A stretch of 64,000 nt of DNA from positions 2,542,001-2,606,000 of the forward strand of contig OZ176055.1 in the NCBI GenBank assembly GCA_964247055.1, given 5' to 3'. The position numbers and the translations under genes are program-made. The notes beneath the pieces were generated by a model. That model searched no databases, was not told where the DNA came from, and saw only the letters and a program-made list of their open reading frames with translations. This stretch comes from Paragordius varius. Its lineage: Eukaryota > Nematomorpha. Shown piece by piece: positions 34,362-44,500 of this stretch. Positions within the stretch are counted from its first letter, which is position 1. Each line of letters opens with the position of its first letter.

Positions 34362-36699
34362 TTCAATAATTATTTATTCTAGGCTAAATCAGAATTATGA
34401 CGAATTGTTTTTACTATTGAGATCTGCCCCAGTGCTCACCCGAATTTTTGGTGAATATCTATCCAAACTGTTTTACAGTTCATGTTTTGTTAGGAGTCCT
34501 TTTTCAAATATAATAGGTTATAAAATATAATAACATTTTTAATTGATTACACTAATCGACAAATTTGGACTTTTTCGAGCACCAACACTCAAATTTTTGA
34601 ATTTTGACTGATTTCAGTGTTTAAATTGAATCTGAAAAAAAATTTGATACCACCGATCAGAATTTTGAGATATTACAGGTTAATTTTTCAAAAACAAGAG
34701 AAAACAAACAGAAAACTAAATATAACTTTAAAATAAAAATTTATTATATTATTAAATTGGTATCAATTATAACTTTTTAAATCTATCTTCTGAATAAATA
34801 TGTCATTTTGATATCAGGAAGAAAAAAATAGTACGGGTATCGTTAAATAGTGTTTTTAAAGCTAATTTAAACATGTATAAATTAAAATACTAAAAGAGGC
34901 ATTTTATGGTTTAAACCTTCGGCTTTCAGAAGCTATATTTATTTTGTTGGTTGGCTATTTTTTTACTTTTCTCTTCGGTTGATTCTTACAAAAAAATCTG
35001 TTATTTATACCTAGTGGATATTGTTTAAATGATTGGATGCTGTATAATTAGAAATTCAGATGAATGTTGGGCAGCCACTCCTGGATGATGGATATTCTAC
35101 GATAATTTTATGAACTATAATATGACCTCTTGAACTTATCTAATCTTTTTATCCAATTTATGGTCAAATTGTTTAATTCTGTTTGGTGAATTGGTTACTT
35201 TCACATATCAATTCTGGATTTTGCTGAAGATAACTACGTTATACCAATCTGCAGGTCTCTCTTAACTACGATCACCTAATTGTATACCCTTTGCCATATC
35301 TGGCATAATTATAGGATAGCTTGGGAGATTTTAGCAAAGCTTGTGCAAGCTGCCGGGATCTATAACACCACACCATACATTCGCCCTTTTAGATTTTTAA
35401 TATATTTGATAATACTCTTTGGCTCTTAGCAATTTATTTTAATTGTGTATTCTTAGAGTTTCGTTTTCTCTTATATTTTTTACATAGAATTTTAATTAAA
35501 AATGCTATTTATTTATTGTATATTGTCTATTTCTATGTAACAAGCCCGCTTTCTCGTGCAAAAGAGATAACAAACCTTCAGCATTGTGTGGATAATATTT
35601 TAATATAAAGATCGACGGCATTTATTAAGTTTTATTATATGCATCATCAATAACATTTTTGTAGTCTTCGTGGATAAAAAAATCTTCTATATAATAGTGT
35701 ACGTGGGCTGATATATCTGGATCATTTTTGCATTTTCATTCTAAAATTATAATGAAAAACCTGGCTTTGGAATACCACTTGTATCGACTTGCTCGTTTAA
35801 ATAATTAAATATATGTACGCAATGAATAATTGTTTTTTAAATTTACAAATTAAATTTTAAATAAAAACTATTAGCTGCCTCAATTTTTTTATTTTGGCCT
35901 TTCCATGCCATTAGGTAATAGAAAATGCAAAAAAATAGGGTGGTGCAAAACCTTGTTGAGCAATGTTATTATTAACATTATATTTGAAGTAAATATATTA
36001 TGAAAAACTCTTTGCGTTTTAGCGTTTATATATAAAACGAAGATTGCAAATAAACTAGATTATTTAATTTGATGGAAACATACCTTAATTTTTAATATTT
36101 TTTCAATAATATTTAAGCGTTTACTTGTAAATCAAGTTAGGAACAAAATTTCACACTAAAAATAAAGTTTAAAGCTTTTTTATCTTTCACACCAGTTATA
36201 ATCATGCATTTTACTATCCACTAGAAAAAATTCTGTTGATAATAATCATTTTTATTAAAACACAAACTAAAATCTTTTTGAAAAACTTTTTAAAATTTTA
36301 TACTAATGTAACCTTAATAATTATGTTAAATTATAAATTATTTTGTTTCTGAAAATTTTCGACTTATTTAAGGGTTGAAAATTTTTATATATAAACCCAA
36401 ATAACTTTTACATCGGATTAAATTAAATGACAAACTACCATTTGAGAGACACAAGTCGCCTTTCTAATGATGTAAAATACATGGCTCCATATCTAAAACA
36501 ATTCTAAAAGTTTCAAGTGTAATGTTAAATCGGGAATTATCGATAAACCCTAATAAAAGATAATTCTTAGGTGTTAGACCATTTTTTTCAGGTATAATAT
36601 TTATGTTATTTAATGGGTAAATTTTAAATTTATGAAAATGCCACTTAAAAAAGTCGCGTTGTCTAGTGTAATAAATAAAGTAAATTATTAAAAAGGTGA
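34362..36699. other. Gene-free, partly repetitive
   Basis: 34.4-36.0 kb: nothing recognised on either strand; no splice-consistent frames. From about 36000 the block family shared with 16.4-17.6 kb begins (see 14181-18010). Confidence 0.45.
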
Positions 36700-36816
36700 A
36701 TTAGGAAAATACATGTAAAAATGGTTAAATCCAAACTTAAACAGTTCAAGGACAAACTCGAAATGGTCAAGGACCAACTTGAATCGTTCAAAGACGCTCT
36801 TGTTTAAATGGTATAT
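36700..36816 (-). repeat. Solo foldback arm, family delta
   Basis: Read on the minus strand from 36815: TATACCATTT, then at least four 21-bp units with core TTCAAGTTGGTCCTTGA. It has the same terminus as families alpha, beta and gamma. The opposite arm is not found nearby, so this is a half element. The same unit type occurs inside both alpha elements and next to beta. Confidence 0.7.
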
Positions 36817-38473
36817 ACGGTAGATTATGACATAAAAAACTATTTTAAAAAGATGCATTAACACTCTGCACAAAATCCGGGGAGGGTAAATTATTTATGT
36901 TAATATATAAAGAAAAATGTCAGCATTATAATGCATCAGTTATTTCAGAAAATAAATATAAATTATGTGTTAATTATTGCATACCGATTAAAATTTGGCG
37001 CACATAAATAAAATTTTCTCAAAGGTAAATGCTTTATTCAAAAAAATATTTTTAATTTTATTGAAAAAGAATATAATTTATCGAATTCAAAATTTTAGAC
37101 GAAGCAGAAAGGCGTACGGACCTCAATAAAACTATATAAAGTTCTTAAAATACACGCAAAGATGCTGAGATTACTCGAGAAGAAATTCTAATACATACTA
37201 AATTATGACATTTAAAAGAAAATTTTTTTAACAAACATGCACACTTTGCTACTTATTTTTTGGCAAATTTTGATAAAAAACCTACTTCATGGTATTTTTA
37301 GGTATGATGGAAACGGTATAAAAACGTTTTAAGAGATTATAAAAATACTAATATTCGTGTGTCTCTGAATATATGTTAATATAACCTGGGTTTTTTTCCG
37401 AAACACCAAAATTACCTAGCAAACTTTTAAATAAAAATTTTGATGTGATTAAAATGTTCATCATCTTTGAAATATTAATATCTAAAAGCGTTTTAATACC
37501 GTTTCAATCCTGCTCAAAATAGTATGTTTCCAGCATAGATTTAAATTTTTGACAAAAGTATGCTTTAAAGTAATTTTAGCTGATACTAAAATTTTTATAA
37601 CCTTTTTATCCCGGAATATCGACATTTTTGTGTTATTTAGAAAACTAGCCCAATTGAAGAAAAAAATTTGAAACTTTGGAAGACCTCAAATTATATATTT
37701 TATAAAGTTTTTATTTTGTTTTTATAAGTAGTATATGATATATCCAAGTATTTTATAAAATGAAGCATGGCTTTTATCAATAAAAATTCATTTACAAAAT
37801 GTCTGTAAATTTGCCTCTGATATGGAGCAGTTGCTACAAAAGTAATTATTTTTTTCTTATATATCTTGTAAGAACCAAAATTAAAAGGACCATGGTAATC
37901 CAGATACATTTTTCTATCAAAATATATTTTCATCAGATTCTTATGTTGAATACAAAAGGTGTTGCTTTTAAATTTTGGGAATTTGTGAAATATACAATTT
38001 ATATTTTCTCTATTAAATTCTTAGGTGAGAGAATTGAACATTATGCAAAGAAAATATATCTAAGATAAAGCGTCTTTATACCGTTTCCATCATGCCGTAA
38101 AATAGTGATATTTTTTTCCAAAAATAAATTTGATGCCATAATTTACATTTATCAAAATATTTTATTGCGAAATCTGGGCATTTTTTCGTTTATTTAATCA
38201 GAACAAACCCATATTAAAAGGAGAAAAAAATTAATACTAGCTAACCAAAAATATAAAAATATGTTTGGCTTTTTATACGTAGGAATAAAGCATTTAGTTT
38301 TACCAAAATAATTCGACAAAATGTAAAATTTGGCCATATCTGGTAAGTTACGTTGAAAAGTGTAAATAACTTCTATCTCAAAGGTCAGAACCACCATGCT
38401 AAATATACATTTTATCAGAATTAATTATATTATATATATTAAAATAAATTTATTCCCCCACCCCCCGATTTCA
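36817..38473. repeat. Gene-free, dispersed repeat with inverted motif
   Basis: GATGGAAACGGTATAAAAACG near 37309 faces its complement TTTATACCGTTTCCATCATG near 38074, with a further ACCGTTTCAATC near 37498. This suggests a decayed terminal-repeat element of about 0.8 kb, related to the segment at 14940-15200. No coding supported. Confidence 0.45.
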
Positions 38474-38609
38474 GAGAATAATGTGCACAATAATCAAGCA
38501 AAGAGTGTAGCGTCGGAAGATCGTCGGTCACCTGCCATCACACTTCCCACCCACCTGCAAAGCATGGTGCTTCAGAGCGTGGAGACACAAGGGAAGTTGG
38601 GCCTAATGT
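38474..38609 (+). CDS. Candidate exon of an unidentified gene
   Basis: After a polypyrimidine tract and TTTCAG at 38469-38474, a stretch much richer in G+C than anything around it reads NNVHNNQAKSVASEDRRSPA, then ITLPTHLQSMVLQSVETQGK, then LGLM, without a stop. A GT follows at about 38612 (TTA|GTATCT). The base composition, acceptor signal and amphipathic LPTHLQSMVLQSVE segment look like a real coding exon, but I do not recognise the family. Codon phase at the start is 2. Boundaries are approximate. Confidence 0.4.
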
Positions 38610-38674
38610 TAGTATCTACATGCACAAAATGCCTTTATGTTAGGTGTGTTAATGTTAGTTAGAATAGTTTAAGC

Positions 38675-38710
<36 letters not shown>

Positions 38711-39041
38711 AATATATATGAAGAAATGTATATTCATCGTGTTATGTAAAGGCAATATTGATTTAATAGCCGTACAAACAGCATTATGGTCCTTACTTTT
38801 TAAAATAACAAAAAATCATGTTAAATGTAAATTTTAAAAATCTTATCTTTGGTGTAAAAGGGCTCTTTATTTGCGATATAAGAGAGCGTGGCCTTTAAAG
38901 ACAATTTTGAAGATATAAGACATCACGAGTGTCAACTTTACCCCTTCGAGTGACCATGTTTCAGCTCCACCCCTAAGGGCTAACCCGCAATAAATATCCA
39001 TTGTATTACTTTGATGTAAGTCTCAAATTTCGCAAAAAGAG

Positions 39042-39134
39042 ATGCCGGAGATTGGTAACCCTGCTCAAATATCAGCGGCTCCAACATTGCTCGCCAAGAT
39101 GCAGGATATTATACCTTTCAATTTTGGCGCATAA
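39042..39134 (+). CDS. Candidate last exon or small frame of an unidentified gene
   Basis: This 31-codon frame starts MPEIGNPAQISAAPTLLAKM and ends QDIIPFNFGA before TAA. It is again GC-rich relative to its surroundings and lies 430 bases downstream of the 38474-38609 candidate, on the same strand. It could be the final exon of the same gene, with the true start at an AG just upstream. The Tc1/mariner-type transposon (39137-40890) begins one base plus its TA duplication after the stop, so the 3' UTR would now be transposon. Confidence 0.35.
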   Translation: MPEIGNPAQISAAPTLLAKMQDIIPFNFGA

Positions 39135-39499
39135 TACAGTCATGTCTATATAGAATTGTCTTTTTTTTTTATTTAAATGATTATAATTTTTTTTTAATTG
39201 TTTTGATGTTTGATATGTCAACTTTCAACATGCGCATTTTTAAGCCTTAAAATAATAATAGCCTATTTAGTGTAAGAATTTTTAATTTATAATTAAAAGA
39301 TGTTGCAAAATATTATTCTTGAACATTTTATCTACAACATGCGCATGTAATTTATGATAACCAAGTTTAATATATGTTTTCATTTTCTAGGGGTTTTTAA
39401 CATGCACTTAAAATATATAAGAAAACCCAAGCAGATGTCCATTTAATCTCTATATATATAAAGAAATAAATCATAAATCTAGAGTTATTTTAAAAAATT

Positions 39500-40575
39500 A
39501 TGAATATCAACGATAACCCATTATTTCTTCTTTGCTCGGCAGCTAGTGTACTTGAAGGTTTATATTAAAAAATAAAAATTCAGAACAAAATCTAATATTA
39601 AAGGAAAACATAGCTCCCTCAGTTTATACTTTTGAATCGGATACAAGTGAAGAGTCTTCAAGTATTTATATGTCCTTAACATCTATAAATATATTAAGAA
39701 GAAAAATAATTCTTGGGAATTCTACTGATAGAAATAAATCTGGTCGGCGTAATAAATTCAGAAATCCAGAAATAATAGATGCTGTCAAAAGATTAATAAA
39801 CAATGATTGTGAATTAACAATCGGTGAAATAATGGAACAAATACCAGACCATATTAAAGTATGCAGAGCAACTATTTACAAAATTCTCTCGGATTCAGAA
39901 ATTACTCGAAAGAGGTGTATTTTACAACCTCGGGAACGAAACACCCCAGAGAATATAGAAAAGCGTTATAATTATGCCAGATTGGTGAAAGATATTCCAC
40001 AGGAAAAAGTTTTTTTTATTGATGAGTCAGGCTTCAGTTTGAAACTTACAAATATATGGGGTAGAGCTCCAAAGGGCAAATCTCCTATTGTAGAGGGATT
40101 TAACAAAGGTAAAATTTGAATTTATTTTAGGAAAAAATGTTTCATTGATATGTATGATTGGTTGTCAGGGAGTTATTAATTACAGAACAAAAGAAGGCGC
40201 CTTTAGAGGCGATGATTTTCGAATTTTTTGACGGAATGTTTAACAAGAATTCCTGAAAGTTCAATAATAGTTTGCGATAATGCACCTATTCACAAAGCCG
40301 CGGTGTTAGGTGAGCTAAGGAATAAAATAGTTTATTTACCTCCATATTCGCCACAACTGAATCCCATTGAATGTTTTTTTCATGAGATTAAACATCAATA
40401 TGATAAAAAACCCCGGTGTAGTACCCCTCTAGAGCAACATAATAAAATTGCAAGACTTTGCGAAGAGAGAAGGGAAAAAAATCTAAAAAATTATTATAAT
40501 TTTTCTTCACATATTTTGTTGGAATGTATGCAAAGAAAACCCCTAGAAAATGAAAACAATTATAAATTTATTTAA
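39500..40575 (+). CDS. Transposase with DDE catalytic domain; one frameshift
   Basis: Likely exons: 39500-39557, 39584-40108, 40131-40575, separated by introns of 26 and 22 nt with GT-AG ends. N-terminal HTH-like segments (LTIGEIMEQIP, CRATIYKIL) precede FIDESGF (first Asp, codon 40021), VCDNAPIHK (second Asp, codon 40276) and LPPYSPQLNPIECFF (Glu, codon 40369). The second Asp and the Glu are separated by 30 residues, shorter than the 34 of classic Tc1. In exon 3 the frame shifts by one base in the T run at 40221-40226: FRIF runs into TGA, while LTECLTRIPESS continues in the next frame. This copy thus appears inactive, or the homopolymer is miscalled. If the first short intron is not used, the frame opens at ATG 39670. 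Confidence 0.8.
39558..39583 (+). other. 26-nt intron in the transposase gene (probable)
   Basis: GTTTAT...TTCAG. Read-through hits TAA within four codons; removal joins CSAASVLE to EQNLILKENIAPSVY in frame with the transposase. Support is weaker than for the 22-nt intron, because the N-terminal segment has no family motif I can check. Confidence 0.55.
40109..40130 (+). other. 22-nt intron in the transposase gene
   Basis: GTAAAA...TTTTAG, 22 bases with an in-frame TGA if retained. Removal joins SPIVEGFNKG to KNVSLICMIGCQGVINY, which restores the expected catalytic-domain order between the first and second Asp. Same length as both short introns in the myotubularin gene. Confidence 0.75.
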
Positions 40576-40892
40576 ATATTATAATCAATAAATATTTTTA
40601 TCTTTTATATTATATTTTGGTTATGTGTGTTTAAACTTTATTAATAAAATTTTATAATTAATATTTTACAAAAGATAAAAATTACAATATGCGCATGTTG
40701 TGCATCAAGAATAATATTTTGCAATATCTTTTAATTATAAATTAAAAATTCTTACAATAAATAGGCTACTATTATTTTAAGGCTTAAAAATGCGCATGTT
40801 GAAAGTTGACATATCAAACATCAAAACAATTAAAAAAAAATTATAATCATTTAAATAAAAAAAAAAGACAATTCTATATAGACATGACTGTA

Positions 40893-41512
40893 ATAGCTGT
40901 TCTAAGAAAATAGAATATTTGCAAAATTTTTACATAATTAAAAAATGCACCTTTAGTAGTTTTATTTTTAAATTGCCATGAGCATTTATCCTTATAAACT
41001 TCGATTCATATTTACTAGTGCCCCAGCCCATATAATTGATATAAAAACCACACAAAGGCACGGTTATAATTTTAATTTATGCCTCTTAATAAAAATAATT
41101 ATGAGCTAATGTCTCGAAAGTCCATACCAAAATACTTTAATACCATTTTTTGATATTTTTTTATAATATCGGGGTTTTTTAACGCTAAATTTTTATATCT
41201 CCAACAATTTTAACAGTTGTGGTTTATTTATGCATTATTTTAAGCAATGCACACATTTTATGTGGGCTAAATTGGTTTATCCATAAAATGAGTAATATTA
41301 AGTTTTTTCGATTAAATTGTTTATATTTTGATTCATAATGTATATAAGTGCAAACTCTTGCATCCATATTTTATAAAATATTTGATTTATTACTGGCATG
41401 ACACTATTATTATACCGATCTGAAACGAAAGATTGAAATAAATGTTGTGTCTTGCATACTTATCATATGTAATTGCAGGCATTAATTGTCATATGATTTG
41501 CACGCCGTTTTT
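40893..41512. other. Upstream flank of the transhydrogenase gene
   Basis: A+T-rich. AATTGCAG at 41470-41478 is a possible acceptor just before the first coding exon, so a non-coding 5' exon may exist. No promoter element can be assigned. Confidence 0.4.
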
Positions 41513-44500
41513 ATGGCCCCATCATTATCTAAGTTTTTTACTTCTGGCTTAAATTCCTATGTTTTTTATATAAAACATTTGAAATCCTTAAACTATGTGT
41601 GTTTTTCACTTTCTAATACCGATGGATTTAATTCAGATCAGTTTAAGGATATCCCTTATTCTCAACTTAAGATAGGCGTTATCAAAGAAAGCCTGCACGG
41701 TGAAAAACGAGTGGCTATTACACCATCCTCAGCTAATTTATTTGCAAAAAAGAAAATCAATGTATTGGTTGAAAGTAATGCCGGGATTCTCTCCAAATTT
41801 ATGAATGAAGATTATATCAAAGGAAACGAGAATTTCGTACATATTTTGCCATCGGCTAACCAAGTCATTAAGGAATCTGACATTGTATTAAAAGTGAGAC
41901 CGCCTACAATAGAGGAAATTGATGTTTTTGGATCGCAAAAATGTTTAGTTAGTTTACTTTATCCCAATCAAAATGATACGATTGTCAAACTTTTACTGGA
42001 AAAGAATATTACCGCATTTGCTTTGGACTGTATTCCTCGTATTAGTAGGGCTCAAGAATATGATGTTTTAAGTTCCATGGCTAATATTTCTGGATACAAG
42101 GCTGTGATTGAGGCAGCTAATCACTTTGGACGCTTTTTCACAGGTTGGTTATCATTTATTTTAGATTGAGGTAAAATTTACCATAAACTTAACCTTGTTT
42201 TATTTATATTTTAATATAAATTGATAATAATATTATCATCAAAAAATCTAACATATGATCCATATTTTACCTGCAAATTTTGTTTTAATGTCCTCTGTCG
42301 ATATATACTAATCTAATTTGGTTGTATTATTTTAATTGGTTATTAATCATATATTGCAAAATCAGAGCAGGCTTTAGCTAACTATTATTTTATGTATGAA
42401 CGTTTTTCAATCAATAATTTACTTAAGGCGCATAATTAGGTTTTTATCAAAGTATTTTTGTGCAAATTTTCATTGGAAAGAATCTAATGGGTCTTCGATT
42501 TGCATTTTTCATATTTTTATGCTGTTAACACTTGGATGCAACACATTCATTTCTGTCCTTCGATCCAAATTGGGATGCATAGTAATACTGATTATTAAAA
42601 TAAAAATTATTTTACAACTTTTGATGATTTAAATTTGATGAAAAAGTGCGATGCTTTTTAATTCTTGTAAGTATTTCTTAAAATGTAAAATCTTTGATTA
42701 ATATTTTGCACATAGAGTTTTCTTTATATTATATATTAACTAATAAAATTTAGTTGACGGTCTATATTGGATTTAATTTTATTTGACCTAAGGCGACAAA
42801 AATGCGATCTTTTGATTTTGGCTTTTTAGCAGAAAAATTACACATTTTTCTAGTATTCTAACCGCATATATCATTTCGATATTCATTATCCTGAAGCCTT
42901 TGCCTATCGTTAACATTTATTTTTCCATCCCCATCTTGCACAGTGTAATAATTTAAATGATGATATTAAATATGCTAAAAAATAAATATTTAATAATTTA
43001 TATTTTAATTTAAATTCATAAAATGTTTGTTAAAATGAAGGACAGAAAAGATATATGCCATCTAAATATAATTAAACTCAGACTAACCTTGCTCAATATT
43101 TTTTATTTTAATTTTATACCGGGAAAAAATATGTTCATTACATACTTCCTACTTATGTCGCTAAATCTTTTAGAGTATATCTTACTCTTAAAAAATAACT
43201 GGATTCGTAAAAAATATATTTAAATAGTTTCATATATTTTATTTAATGGGTAAATTTTTGGTAAAAGAGCATTTATCACTTTAATATTATAATATATAAA
43301 ATAAAAAAAATGAAATATATTTCCCAAAAAACATTTATTTTAAGTGAATCCAAACAAATAATTTTTAATTTTGAATTATTTGTCGTTAGTAAAATTCTAT
43401 ATATAAAATATAATGTAAAATATATTAGCCTTTATTCAAAAATATTAATTTTTGCATTATAAAGTGACCACTCCTGTAAAAAATTCGACATTCGAATAGT
43501 TATTATATCTTTGGTTCATATTTACATATTATTCCTTATTACTTTAAAAACTCTTGATTGAAATGTGATCGATGAAAGCGACAAAAATATAAAACGCCCA
43601 AATTAAATATAGAATAACCAAATCACGAAACGATTTAAGAATCGTTTTTAAGGGTGTACCGTTATTTAACGATGAGACATAAATAAATATTAAAATGGTC
43701 TAACTTAAGATAAAGACAAAACATATCTTTTGTACGACAACCATAATTTTTAAACCTTTTATTCTTTATACAACTTTTCGTTTTCGGTTTTAAAAATAGA
43801 GATGTAACTTATTAATACACTTTATTTACCTAATAGTATAGTTTAAAATGATAGAGTATGCACATTTATGCTGGCTTATTCACAGTATTGGTGGCCAATT
43901 GGCAACACAGTAGTGTATGGGTAAAAACAACAAAATATTGAAATTAAACAATATTATCCATTTGTTTATTTAATTATGGACGAAATTTGTTTTATAACAC
44001 ACGCTAATGTGTATTACGAATTGGCCAACAATAATGTGAATGGGCCAGCATAAATGTGTATATTGTAAATCTATTTTTCGAAAAAACAGTACTTTTTTTA
44101 CTTGTTTTGTCATTATTTCAATTTTAATATTTTTTTGCTGCAATTCATGCAATAAACCCAATTTAAAAAAAAAATTATTAATATTTTGCAGTAAAAATTG
44201 AAATTATGCGAGAACAAAAGGTAAAAATATAAAAAATTTCAAAAAACGAAACCACACTCCTTGATTTTATTTCCATCAATAATAACAATCGTAATACATG
44301 TATATTACCAATATACATCCCTATTTTAAACTTTGAAAAAAATATGGTTGTCTTTTAGAAAAAAATAATTGTCTTTATATTTTTACGTTTTGTTCTTTAT
44401 TATTTTATTCTATTCATATATTTTAGGTCAAATAACAGCTGCCGGTAAAATTCCACCAGCTAAAGTTTTGATTGTTGGAGCGGGTGTAGCGGGTTTGTCC

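Larger units (their letters stand above)
39137..40890 (+). mobile_element. Tc1/mariner-type (IS630-like) DNA transposon, 1754 bp
   Basis: It is flanked by TA on both sides (39135-39136, 40891-40892). Inverted ends begin CAGTCATGTCTATATAG and extend about 200 bp. By eye only about three substitutions separate the two ends over the first 185 bases, so the insertion is young. Each end carries the palindromic core ATGCGCAT twice (about 39230 and 39340; about 40690 and 40790), an arrangement like the double transposase-binding sites of IR/DR-type Tc1 elements. It encodes one transposase. Confidence 0.9.

Noticed and set aside
38878-39000. GC-richer stretch with CTCCACCCCTAAGGGCTAACC as a coding exon
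   Set aside because: Every + strand phase has a stop within ten codons, so it is not added to the orphan-exon model.
41486-41512. Nine codons before the chosen NNT start (beginning at TTG)
   Set aside because: No ATG, and an AG acceptor-like site lies just before. The ATG at 41513 begins a good mitochondrial presequence.
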